From JAGNLV01 sp964612145 (GTDB lineage: Bacteria; Zixibacteria; MSB-5A5; GN15; FEB-12), in contig CAZTBP010000001.1 in assembly GCA_964612145.1 (NCBI GenBank), positions 272,115-336,114 of the forward strand: a stretch of 64,000 nt of DNA, read 5' to 3'. The translations under genes were made by a program, and so were the position numbers. Below the pieces are notes generated by a model. That model searched no databases. It saw only the letters and a program-made list of their open reading frames with translations, and was not told the origin of the DNA. Positions 8,745 through 16,967 of this stretch are shown here, piece after piece. Within the stretch, counting starts at the first letter, position 1, and each line of letters starts with the position of its first letter.

Positions 8745-9395
8745 CTAGCGTTTGGCGGGCGGGGGTGGAAATCCGGGCAACGGTCCGTCACCACCGCCGT
8801 CGTCATCACCGCCGCCACCACCGGCGGCCACGGCTACTCCGGCAACAACCGCCGCGCCAATCCCCCAGACATACCATTTCTTGTACCAGGGACTGCCGCC
8901 TTTTTCAGACTCTCTCTGCGCCAGCACCGGCGGCGCCGGCTCCTGCTCTTCTTCGGCAGCCGCCTGCTGCTGCTCGGCCTCCACCTTCGCCTTGGCTTGT
9001 TCCATCATTTCCAGGAATTCCGGCGACTGAATGTTCACTTCGCCGCGCCACTCCAGGTAAGATTCAAACGCCTTGACAAACTGCTCCATCACCCGCGTCT
9101 TCTTTTCGTCCTCGTTGCGGACCTTGGCGTAGTACACCTCAGCCAGCAGCACATGTGCAGCCGCTCGGGTCTCCATGTCCAGCGTATCAATAGCCAGCAG
9201 GTCTTGCAGTTCCTGCTCGGCACAGGCATAGTTCGTAATCTTGAAATTATACCGCGCGCTGGAAATTGTCGGCTTTGTCTTGTCGTACGTGCACGGCGCC
9301 TGCGCATCTGCCAGCGACGGCAGGATCAGCGACTGCACAAACAAGGACAACACCACGACACTCAGCGCTTTCAGCATTCGATTTGACCGATGCAT
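8745..9395 (-). CDS. Exported helical (TPR-like) protein with C-terminal membrane segment
   Basis: A 216-residue protein with an N-terminal signal segment (about 8-30), then helical repeats with TPR-like spacing (EQELQDLLAIDTLDMETRAAAHVLLAEVYY), a Gln/Glu-rich stretch and a second hydrophobic segment near 172-190 (YVWGIGAAVVAGVAVAA). It ends in a Gly/Asp-rich then Pro-rich tail. GGAGG lies 7 bases before ATG. It starts 36 bases after the kinase gene. The pattern suggests a periplasm-facing scaffold or co-receptor for the kinase; this is inference from position. Confidence 0.75.
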   Translation of the reverse strand: MHRSNRMLKALSVVVLSLFVQSLILPSLADAQAPCTYDKTKPTISSARYNFKITNYACAEQELQDLLAIDTLDMETRAAAHVLLAEVYYAKVRNEDEKKTRVMEQFVKAFESYLEWRGEVNIQSPEFLEMMEQAKAKVEAEQQQAAAEEEQEPAPPVLAQRESEKGGSPWYKKWYVWGIGAAVVAGVAVAAGGGGGDDDGGGDGPLPGFPPPPAKR

Positions 9396-9431
9396 CGCGC
9401 ATCCTCCATGACTTTTAGATTGGACTATCTG

Positions 9432-11132
9432 TTATCTCGACCAGTATATCAAAAGCGGTACGTGTTGACCGGATTCGTTCGCTCGCAACTGAATCCGCCC
9501 CCGCGAACCGGAGACCGCATCACGCGGACCGGCTCCGAAGGGATGGACCACGAGTGAATCAATCGTCACCGCACCATCGCTTGCACTGTTTATCGGCGAC
9601 AATGCCGCCTGTACAAACCACGGCCCGGCCAAACACGCAACATCAAGCACCGGAAACTGCGTATACCGACGCGTCCGGCCGTTTAGTGTCAGTTCCAGAA
9701 GAAAACCGTCCTCGGGCGGTATCAGCCCCACCGACATCTCAATCGAATCCGTCGCCCGAAACTCCTGCGTAAGATCATACGTCACCGCCGTCATCTCACC
9801 CGACGATCTCAGCTGCGTGTCATATACCGGAAACTCCGGGTGAATCACGATCACGTTATGCGTCCCTTCGGCGACGTCAAAGGCCCGTCCCGCAGGCCTC
9901 CGCTCCCCATCGACCAGCAGTCCCTCAAGACCGCCGGGCTGAACTGAAATCCTCATCCGCGATGGCGGCGGAGGTGCCGGCTCAGGTTCCGGCTCCTGAG
10001 CCTGTACGGGCGTTTCAGACTCCGGCCTCTCAGTTTGTGCTTCCTGCTCCGATGACTCCTGCGGCGTCACCGGTTTATCCAAATCTGCCGCCGGAATGCT
10101 CTTTTCTTCCGTCGGCCTGGCCCCTGACTTCTCAATAGTACCCGGCGGAATCGCCGCCTCCTTGTCAACCGGCGATGCCACCTGCGAATCGCCGCCCATA
10201 TACATCAATCCGCCCACGACTCCGGCAGCTACAATGACTACCGCAGCCACACCAAGAATCAAACCCTTCCGACTTTTCTTGACGTACACCTGGGTCACGT
10301 CCTTCAGATCGTTGGCCATCTCTCTCGCCGTCTGGTACCGCTTGGTCGGATCCGGATGCGTCGCCTTCTTCAATATCCGCTTCAACTGCGGCGACAGGTC
10401 TTCCGAACCCGGCCCGCCCCACTCGTTCAGGTTGGGCGACACCGGATTGCGGTACGGCATGCTGTTGGTCAGGAAGTTAAAAAGCGTGATGCCCAGCTCA
10501 TAAATATCGGAAAGAAACGGATTGTACCCCTGCTCGCCGGTCTGACGCTCGGGCGCTGCGAACATCGGAGTTAAGGCCTGGTAACCGGTACGCGTCGCCG
10601 CATCGCCGACCTCTTTGGCAATCCCAAAATCGATAAGATGGACGTGCTCATTCTTGTCAACGATAATATTATGCGGCTTGATATCACGGTGCGCTATGTT
10701 CTTCTCATGGGCGTACGCGATTGCGTCGCTCACCGCCCGCGCGACTCTCAGGAACATCCGCTCGTCCAACGGACCGTCATTTTTCAGGATCTGCGACCCG
10801 TCCAGACCATCGATAAACTGGATTACCAGCGCCCCCTCATCAGGAAGATAGTCAACGACATTCGATATATTAGGGTGGTCGAGCATGCACAGGATCTTCG
10901 CCTCCCGGTCGAAACGGTCCCGCGCCTGTACCCGTTTGAAAAACTTCACAACCAGTCGCTGCTCGGTCAGATTGACATTGTGGGCGTTGTAGACCTCTCC
11001 GAATCCACCTCCGCCGAGATACGACGTTATCTCGTACTTGCCGCCAATTTTCCAGCCGATAATACCCAGCGGATCATCACCGCCCGAACCGGCCGGCTGT
11101 GTCTGGTCATTATTGGTCGTTTCGTCGCTCAT
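9432..11132 (-). CDS. Membrane-anchored Ser/Thr protein kinase
   Basis: A 566-residue protein. Residues about 33-280 are a complete Hanks-type kinase: glycine loop LGGGGFGEVY (39-48), catalytic Lys 63 in VVKFF, catalytic loop HRDIKPHN with Asp 150, DFG at 168-170 and a APER substrate-anchoring motif. A single transmembrane helix follows (about 290-312). The extracytoplasmic part has a long Glu/Pro/Ser-rich linker and a beta-rich end with a PEGA-like segment (RISVQPGGLEGLLVDGE). All catalytic residues are present, so it should be active. It heads the run of genes leading to the PAAR operon. Kinases control type VI secretion in some bacteria; a comparable role here is inference. Confidence 0.9.
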   Translation of the reverse strand: MSDETTNNDQTQPAGSGGDDPLGIIGWKIGGKYEITSYLGGGGFGEVYNAHNVNLTEQRLVVKFFKRVQARDRFDREAKILCMLDHPNISNVVDYLPDEGALVIQFIDGLDGSQILKNDGPLDERMFLRVARAVSDAIAYAHEKNIAHRDIKPHNIIVDKNEHVHLIDFGIAKEVGDAATRTGYQALTPMFAAPERQTGEQGYNPFLSDIYELGITLFNFLTNSMPYRNPVSPNLNEWGGPGSEDLSPQLKRILKKATHPDPTKRYQTAREMANDLKDVTQVYVKKSRKGLILGVAAVVIVAAGVVGGLMYMGGDSQVASPVDKEAAIPPGTIEKSGARPTEEKSIPAADLDKPVTPQESSEQEAQTERPESETPVQAQEPEPEPAPPPPSRMRISVQPGGLEGLLVDGERRPAGRAFDVAEGTHNVIVIHPEFPVYDTQLRSSGEMTAVTYDLTQEFRATDSIEMSVGLIPPEDGFLLELTLNGRTRRYTQFPVLDVACLAGPWFVQAALSPINSASDGAVTIDSLVVHPFGAGPRDAVSGSRGRIQLRANESGQHVPLLIYWSR

Positions 11133-11248
11133 TGCGGTCCATGCTTATGGAGATTTCGAACGGGCCCGACAACCGTTACCGGCGCACCCGTCGTTCATTA
11201 CCTTCAATTTAGAAATATTCAGGCGGTTAAGCCCGGCGATGTCTGGAT

Positions 11249-11278
11249 AGTATATAAGATACCGCTGCCGGGCAACAA
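11249..11278 (-). promoter_or_regulatory. Putative sigma-70-type promoter for the Ser/Thr kinase gene
   Basis: On the minus strand TTGTTG (11278-11273) is followed after 18 bases by TATACT (11254-11249). This leaves an untranslated leader of about 110 bases before the kinase ATG at 11132. No good ribosome-binding site precedes that ATG. Confidence 0.4.
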
Positions 11279-11325
11279 ATAGTTTTTGCCGCCCAGCAGA
11301 ACGATAAGGGCAGGGTATTGGCACC

Positions 11326-11354
11326 ACGGCGGTATGGACCAACCATACCGCCGT
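11326..11354 (-). terminator. Perfect 12-bp hairpin after the YafY-type regulator gene
   Basis: ACGGCGGTATGG and CCATACCGCCGT pair perfectly around a 5-base loop, beginning 7 bases after the stop at 11361. There is no T-run after it on the minus strand, so it may be a Rho-assisted terminator, an mRNA 3' end stabiliser or an operator. Confidence 0.55.
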
Positions 11355-11360
11355 ATCAGA

Positions 11361-12017
11361 CTAGCGAACCAGCACCTTGGTAACTGAATCCAGCGGCACG
11401 CGACACGAATCACTATCCTCAGCAGCATCGACCACCTGCCAGGTACGCTCAAAACGCAGCCGGGGCCGCATTAGATCAAACTCCGGCTCCTTGCCACTCT
11501 CCTCATCTTTTGCAGTCACCCTGACCCTCCGATCACACTGAATTGCCGCGTGCAGCAGGATACTCGTCAGCAGCGATGACATATCAGATTTTTCGCCACC
11601 CGACAATTGGATGTCGCCTTCAAAGGCCAATATCACATCCTCCACGGCACACTCCTGCTGAACCGACACCTTCAAAATCAACTCCTCGATCTCAGCCCGG
11701 TAGTCCTCATTAACATGCCTCGAAAGAAGCCGCAATGCCACACCAACTATCACTGCCTCCCCCGTACTCAGGCCGGAACGAATCCAGGATTGCTTGTTTG
11801 TCAGCGTATACCCCTGATGTTCCCGATCAAATGTCACCGGTATGTTGGCCGAGGAAATCGACTGAAGGTACCGGTAGGCCGTGCGCTCCGGAATGCCACA
11901 AATCGACTTGATCTTCTCCATACTCGTGTACCGACGGTGGGAGAGGAGGTTGATCAGCCTGACGACCTTCTCAATCTTGCTCACATTGACACCTTTCTGA
12001 GCCAAAGATCCACTCAC
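11361..12017 (-). CDS. YafY/DeoR-type HTH transcriptional regulator
   Basis: About 218 residues. Residues 12-75 form the winged helix of YafY-type regulators (KIEKVVRLINLLSHRRYTS, then SICGIPERTAYRYLQSI and GYTL). The remainder resembles a shortened ligand/WYL-linker region, ending without a recognisable complete WYL domain. The start is either GTG 12017 or GTG 11984, each with purines upstream; both leave the HTH intact. It follows the small exported protein gene by 25 bases and ends at a strong hairpin, so the two form a two-gene unit under the sigma-54-type promoter at 12362-12377. A feedback role on the surrounding genes is inferred. Confidence 0.8.
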   Translation of the reverse strand: MSGSLAQKGVNVSKIEKVVRLINLLSHRRYTSMEKIKSICGIPERTAYRYLQSISSANIPVTFDREHQGYTLTNKQSWIRSGLSTGEAVIVGVALRLLSRHVNEDYRAEIEELILKVSVQQECAVEDVILAFEGDIQLSGGEKSDMSSLLTSILLHAAIQCDRRVRVTAKDEESGKEPEFDLMRPRLRFERTWQVVDAAEDSDSCRVPLDSVTKVLVR

Positions 12018-12042
12018 GCCCCCCGGATCCTTCGCTCCATTA

Positions 12043-12309
12043 TCAAAATAGTACCTCTATAGTCGCTAAAAACAGTTCCCAACTGGAAACCTCGCTTATA
12101 GTGGTGGTAGAATCTCCATAAGGATCCGGATCAGTAACCGTAGACCCGTCTCCCGTTGTATCCCCGTCTTCAGGCGGCGGAGGCGGACACCCACCACCGT
12201 CTCCGGCAACAACCGGCGCCGTTATCGTCATAGCTGCAACCAGCAATACCAGTACAGCTAATAGAAACGCGCCCATCAGCCGCTTCGACGAATGCGTCCC
12301 ACAGTCCAT
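12043..12309 (-). CDS. Small exported Gly/Pro/Asp-rich protein
   Basis: An 88-residue protein starting at ATG 12309, chosen because GGAGG lies 6 bases upstream (the longer in-frame start lacks a site). A strong hydrophobic segment (about 12-31) is followed by AGDGGGCPPPPPEDGD and an Asp/Thr-rich tail. It resembles an exported peptide precursor or a single-span membrane peptide rather than an enzyme. The only gene visibly under the sigma-54-type promoter besides the HTH regulator that follows, it may be the main output or signal of that circuit. No homologue is recognised. Confidence 0.7.
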   Translation of the reverse strand: MDCGTHSSKRLMGAFLLAVLVLLVAAMTITAPVVAGDGGGCPPPPPEDGDTTGDGSTVTDPDPYGDSTTTISEVSSWELFLATIEVLF

Positions 12310-12361
12310 TGTTTCCTCCAGTACGGTAACCATTAGGTTGGCTTGGGCTGCGGGAGGACAA

Positions 12362-12377
12362 ATCAAAAGCCGTGCCA
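12362..12377 (-). promoter_or_regulatory. Sigma-54-type promoter for the small exported protein gene
   Basis: On the minus strand TGGCAC (12377-12372) is followed after 5 bases by TTGAT (12366-12362), against a consensus of TGGCAC-N5-TTGCW. Only the C of the -12 GC is off. The predicted start falls near 12352, about 40 bases before the ATG at 12309. A sigma-54 activator gene lies immediately upstream. Confidence 0.65.
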
Positions 12378-12399
12378 GAGCCCTCGGACACGCTCGACG

Positions 12400-12416
12400 T
12401 TGGCACGTAACCTGCT
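12400..12416 (+). promoter_or_regulatory. Second sigma-54-like element, divergent orientation
   Basis: On the plus strand TTGGCAC is followed after 5 bases by CTGCT, again close to TGGCAC-N5-TTGCW and keeping the -12 GC. It points toward the 3' end of the activator gene, where I see no convincing plus-strand gene. It could drive an antisense or small RNA, or be a chance match. Confidence 0.4.
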
Positions 12417-12541
12417 TATGTATAGGGAGTTACAAAATGAAACGACCCGGCTGACACGCCGCCGACTTAGCGCTTTTTCTTGCCACTAAACGAAGGAAAT
12501 ATGTTATGTTATTGGATTACAAAATGTTCAAGAGCGGCAAT

Positions 12542-12561
12542 TTACCACATCTATGTGGCAA
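12542..12561. promoter_or_regulatory. Palindrome, candidate enhancer (UAS) for the sigma-54 activator
   Basis: TTACCACATCTATGTGGCAA is a 20-bp palindrome with one mismatched pair and a 2-base centre. It lies about 200 bases upstream of the predicted start of the minus-strand sigma-54-type promoter. Enhancer-binding proteins usually bind at that distance. The rest of 12310-12584 has no supportable gene. Confidence 0.5.
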
Positions 12562-12584
12562 GTTGGCAATAATGGAAAATTCGA

Positions 12585-15500
12585 TCAGCGGGAAAGATGT
12601 CTTAGACGATATTTTTGTATCCGACGCCGCAATGTGCCCAATGACATCCCCAGCTCCCGCGAGGCCGCCGATTGATTCCCCTGCGTTTTAATCAACGCTT
12701 CTTCAATCCGCGTCCGCTCGACCGACTCGGCAATCTCTTTTCCGTACGCCCCCTCCGAGCGGCTGTCCCGGATGTCCGGCGGCAACTGCGAGATACCTAC
12801 CTCCTTGCCGGCAAACACAATACAGAATCGCTCCACAACATTCTTTAACTCGCGAACATTACCTCGCCACTGATACGTAGTCAACGCTTCGATCGCCGCC
12901 GGCGAAAACCGCGGCGGACTTGACTTCCTATCCGACCTGCGAAGAAAGTGCTGCACCAGTAGCGGAATATCCGCCGGGCGTTCACGAAGCGGAGGAATCT
13001 GAATCGAAAAGAAATTGATGCGAAAATACAAATCCTCCCGGAACGTTCCCTCACGCACCATCTGCTTGATATCCTTGTTTGTCGCGCAGATAATCCGCAC
13101 GTCGCACAAATCAGTCCGATTGCTCCCGACTTTCTCGAATCGACCGTCTTCCAATACACGGAGCAGCTTCGCCTGAACGGGAAGACTCATGTCACCAATC
13201 TCGTCAAGAAACAGCGTTCCACCGTCAGCCGCCGCAAACTTCCCGTCCCGCTCGGAAACTCCCGTTGCTGCTCCCTTGGCCACCCCAAACAATTCACTCT
13301 CAACCATGCCTTCCGGCAAGGCCGCACAATTCAATTGCATATAGGGACCGTCAGCCCGCGTACTCATCGCATGAATCTTTTTCGCCAGAACGTCCTTACC
13401 CGTCCCACTCTCCCCAAGCAACAGCACGGGATGTTCCGACCTCGCGATGGCCGCTAAATTTGCCAGTAGATCGAGCATTGATCGATCCTGCGTGACAAAT
13501 GTTGTACGGTGACCCGCCCGCCGAATATCCTCAGTAAGCTCTCGCCTCGTGATTGCGAGACTCTTCACGTCGGAAAGCATTTCGAGCATTACCGAGCTGA
13601 AATTTGCTATCGCCCGGATAAACGTCAAATCGTTCTCGTCAAACAATGCCGGAATGGTGTGGTGATCCAGATAGAGGGCCCCTAACGTATCTTCTCCACG
13701 AATAATCGGTACACACAGAACTGAGAGAATGTTGTTATAAATGACACTTTGGTAATCCTTGGTTCGGCTGTCATTCAGCGCATTTTCGATAATTAGCGGC
13801 TCCGCCTCGCTGGCGGTCGACAATGGTACCGAGGAACTGAAATCGCGGATATCCTGGAGACTCTCCTCATCGCAGTTATAGTAAGCCGCCATGACCAGAT
13901 CATCCCCCATCTTCGGCTTGACCAGAAGAGCCCCCCGCTCCGCCCCGGTCTGGTCCACCGCAAATTCGACCAGCTGCCGCATAGCCGTATCATAATCGGT
14001 CACGTTGCGCAGAATATCCGATACGCCGTGCATCGTCTGAATGAGCAAACGATTCTTGGTGCCTTCGTCCGCGATTGTTGTGAGCCGTTCCAGGTATTGA
14101 CTCCCCAGAATCTTGTTACCAAGAGATTCTGCAATATTAACTGCCTGCTCGAAAAACGTGCGGGCCAAACGATCTCGTCCACTTTCTTCATACAGCTCTG
14201 CAATCCGGCCTGCCGTCAGCATCGCCTCATAGCGCCGCCCCTTTTCAAGCAGCATGCGGTATATTCCCTTGACTCTTTTGACCTGTGTGAGCAAATCCGC
14301 GTCATCGGAAATCAACTCCGCCAGCACCTGCACCGCCCCAAAAATCGGCGCCTCCCGCTGCTTCGCAATCAAAGGCTCCGCCAATATCCACTCCGCTGCT
14401 CGCCGACGCGCCTGATCATCACCCAGCATAAATATGAGGTATGCACCCCGGCTGCCGGTCTCAAGGGATCCGTTCTTTAGGAGTCTCGACGTTATTTCAT
14501 ATAGCGCGTCAACCCCGGTGTCAACATCATACAGCACCCGGTTGATTGTGGAGATTTGGTCTATTTCCGAAAGCGCCCGCCGATCTCCCAGCTTGCGCGC
14601 GAGGTCCTGACCGAGCCGACAGTGCCTCCTGCACACTTCAGCTCTTCCCTCATAATACGCTATCTCTGCAAGATTGTGATGCATTTTGACAAGTGTTTGG
14701 GGCTGCTGCACCCGGCGGGCCATTTCCGCATGTCGGGAGTACTCTTCTTTTGACGCCGTCAACTTCCCACTTACGTGCAAGAGGTATCCGGTCGCCGAGG
14801 AAAGTGAGCTGAGCACGTACTGCTGTCCTGCTTCAAGAGCCAACGCCTTCATGGTGGCAAGCTGCCGTTCCGCCTGCGCGAACCGGCCCAGATCCGCCAG
14901 TGCCGAAACGTAAAGGGCTAACATCGGCAAAAAGATCTCTTCCTTTTTCAGTCTCCGACCCAGACGAAGCGCTACTCTGCCCTGCTGAACAGCCTCCGTG
15001 AAGCGACCTAACTTGTAAAGAGACACAATTAATGACATATAAGGCGTAGCCGTCTTCTCCAACAGGTTGTGTCGACGCGCATACTCAATCGCTCTCAGGG
15101 CCATCGTCCTTTGCGCATCGAGTTCATCCATCCAACCCCAGATCAACGCTACCGTAGAGTAGACCGACAGGACCGTCGTCGGCTGCAAATCGGAGGCATC
15201 GCGAACCATTGCGAGGAGCGGCTCCACCCCCGAATAGTCGCCCCGCGACGCCTCCATGTAAACCTCCAAACGCCGCGCTCGCACCCGTGCTTCCCTATCA
15301 CCGGTACTTGCTTCGGTGACCATCTGCGCCGTCGTATCGAGCGTCTCCTCCAAACGTCCAAGCATCAATTGACAGTATGCCAGCCACGTTTGAGCCTCCA
15401 TCCGCTCCGGATCTCCTGGCCTTAGAACTGCCGCTGTACGGGCATAACACTCAGCGGCAAGATCCGTAAAGCCAGCCTGTTGCGACCACTGCGCCGCGAG

Positions 15501-16760
15501 TCGGAGAATGGACAGGAGAAATTTATCAGATACACCCTCTCCACCGTTCACCGCCTGTCGGAGAAACACATCCAAAAGTAACACTGCCACCGTGGGTCGC
15601 CCGGCCCGATACTCCGTCTCGGCTGCCTGCCGCACACGCTCTGCCCCGCTCCAGATTCTCGTTTCAACGGCGAGATCAGGAAGCCAGCGCCGACTGCTCA
15701 CCCGCCTGCATGTCCCAACAAGATCAGCCCAGGCCCCGCGTGAAGTGTGAAAACAAAGGTAATCACCCTGTACCGTCAATTGACCGGTCCGCAACAGACC
15801 CTTCACCGTCTCATAAACCACCCGTGGGTCCTTCACCCACCCCGCACTGATCTCATTCAAAATTTCCGGACGTATTCCCACCACTCCTGCCTGCTCGTAG
15901 AAGAACCGTCGCAGAGCTTTTGGGTCTGAAAATGATGAACGCGCTGCCCGATGAAGGTGGCTGACAAGGACCATCCCGCCCAAACGGTTCTCGAGCTCCG
16001 CCCTCCGGCCGTTGTCAATTAGACCAAACTCAGCCAGGGCCGGCACCAATAGCCGCGGCCGCTGGAGCGGGTCGCGTTGCGTCATCGCATTTAACAAGTC
16101 ATGAAAACCATCAGGAAGATCCGGCAAGCCATCCGCAGTCTCAGATATCATCAACTTCAGCGATGCCCCGAGCGCATACAAATCCGACTGCTGCCAAACC
16201 TGATCCGCCAACCTGATCTCCGGCGCAATGAATTCCGGGGTCCCGTACACCGCGCTTTCAAGCTCTTGATCGGCCTCAGTGAGAAAATCCAGATCAACCA
16301 GCCGTAGCGAAAGTGCGCCATCGTGAGCCACATTCACCAGGAAGTTGGAGAGCTTCAGGTCACCGTGCACCAGCCCCAGCAAATGGAGATAGTCAACCAA
16401 CACCGCCATCTCCGACAAAAGTCCCCCCAGCTCAGCTATAAACACTTGCAGCGACAATTCCGACCATCGCTCCCTGCCAAAATACGGATAAACGACAAAC
16501 AGCCGCCCCCGCTCCCTGTGCGCTCTCCAGGCGGTAACCACCAGCGGCGATTTGATTCGCCGCTGCAGCGCAAACGATCGCGTTATCACTGCATCCTGTT
16601 GAAGCGCCGTTAGCTCACTCTTCGGATTCAGCGTCTTAACAAAACAATACCGTTCCGAGACCGTATCCCAGGCCAGCCACGACTGACACAATGCGTTTTC
16701 AGAGAGAAGTTTATCAAATCTCAGATGTTCGGCTTGCGGTGTCGATGATTCCTTGTGCAT
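12585..16760 (-). CDS. Kinase-like/TPR/GAF/sigma-54 activator fusion regulator
   Basis: About 1391 residues, starting at ATG 16760 (GGGAAAGAG upstream) rather than GTG 16814. Order: kinase-like domain (about 10-270), long helical TPR region (about 350-900), GAF (about 917-1063), AAA+ sigma-54 activator domain with Walker A GESGTGKD (about 1118) and Walker B FLDEIGD (about 1186), and a Fis-type HTH at the end (LGMSLGTLRRRI). The kinase-like part has HGDLKLSN in place of HRDxxxxN, DLD in place of DFG and no clear glycine loop, so activity is uncertain. The sigma-54 contact loop reads GAATGV rather than GAFTGA. It is a one-polypeptide sensor-activator, probably acting on the nearby sigma-54-type promoter. 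Confidence 0.88.
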   Translation of the reverse strand: MHKESSTPQAEHLRFDKLLSENALCQSWLAWDTVSERYCFVKTLNPKSELTALQQDAVITRSFALQRRIKSPLVVTAWRAHRERGRLFVVYPYFGRERWSELSLQVFIAELGGLLSEMAVLVDYLHLLGLVHGDLKLSNFLVNVAHDGALSLRLVDLDFLTEADQELESAVYGTPEFIAPEIRLADQVWQQSDLYALGASLKLMISETADGLPDLPDGFHDLLNAMTQRDPLQRPRLLVPALAEFGLIDNGRRAELENRLGGMVLVSHLHRAARSSFSDPKALRRFFYEQAGVVGIRPEILNEISAGWVKDPRVVYETVKGLLRTGQLTVQGDYLCFHTSRGAWADLVGTCRRVSSRRWLPDLAVETRIWSGAERVRQAAETEYRAGRPTVAVLLLDVFLRQAVNGGEGVSDKFLLSILRLAAQWSQQAGFTDLAAECYARTAAVLRPGDPERMEAQTWLAYCQLMLGRLEETLDTTAQMVTEASTGDREARVRARRLEVYMEASRGDYSGVEPLLAMVRDASDLQPTTVLSVYSTVALIWGWMDELDAQRTMALRAIEYARRHNLLEKTATPYMSLIVSLYKLGRFTEAVQQGRVALRLGRRLKKEEIFLPMLALYVSALADLGRFAQAERQLATMKALALEAGQQYVLSSLSSATGYLLHVSGKLTASKEEYSRHAEMARRVQQPQTLVKMHHNLAEIAYYEGRAEVCRRHCRLGQDLARKLGDRRALSEIDQISTINRVLYDVDTGVDALYEITSRLLKNGSLETGSRGAYLIFMLGDDQARRRAAEWILAEPLIAKQREAPIFGAVQVLAELISDDADLLTQVKRVKGIYRMLLEKGRRYEAMLTAGRIAELYEESGRDRLARTFFEQAVNIAESLGNKILGSQYLERLTTIADEGTKNRLLIQTMHGVSDILRNVTDYDTAMRQLVEFAVDQTGAERGALLVKPKMGDDLVMAAYYNCDEESLQDIRDFSSSVPLSTASEAEPLIIENALNDSRTKDYQSVIYNNILSVLCVPIIRGEDTLGALYLDHHTIPALFDENDLTFIRAIANFSSVMLEMLSDVKSLAITRRELTEDIRRAGHRTTFVTQDRSMLDLLANLAAIARSEHPVLLLGESGTGKDVLAKKIHAMSTRADGPYMQLNCAALPEGMVESELFGVAKGAATGVSERDGKFAAADGGTLFLDEIGDMSLPVQAKLLRVLEDGRFEKVGSNRTDLCDVRIICATNKDIKQMVREGTFREDLYFRINFFSIQIPPLRERPADIPLLVQHFLRRSDRKSSPPRFSPAAIEALTTYQWRGNVRELKNVVERFCIVFAGKEVGISQLPPDIRDSRSEGAYGKEIAESVERTRIEEALIKTQGNQSAASRELGMSLGTLRRRIQKYRLRHLSR

Positions 16761-16967
16761 AGGCTCTTTCCCGAAATCGGAAACGTAGTCACAGCGCCGT
16801 TCCCCGATCGTCACTACAGCACAATAATACGGATTTTTGCCGCCATCGCAAATGAAATGAGTAAATCAATTTCCCCTTTTACAGCCGGTTGTGGCAGTCG
16901 GAGCTTCCAGACAAGCAGCCCCAAAAAGGCAGGCAACGCTCAAGGATCTGTCGACTTGACGGGAATA

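Noticed and set aside
12506..12691. Plus-strand frame of 61 codons after the plus-strand sigma-54-like element, with AAGGA before its ATG
   Set aside because: It overlaps the 3' end of the activator gene in antisense for most of its length and has no protein-like pattern; kept only as a possible leader or small RNA region.
12585..16760. Serine/threonine kinase activity of the large regulator
   Set aside because: Glycine loop is not evident and DFG reads DLD; activity cannot be claimed from the sequence.
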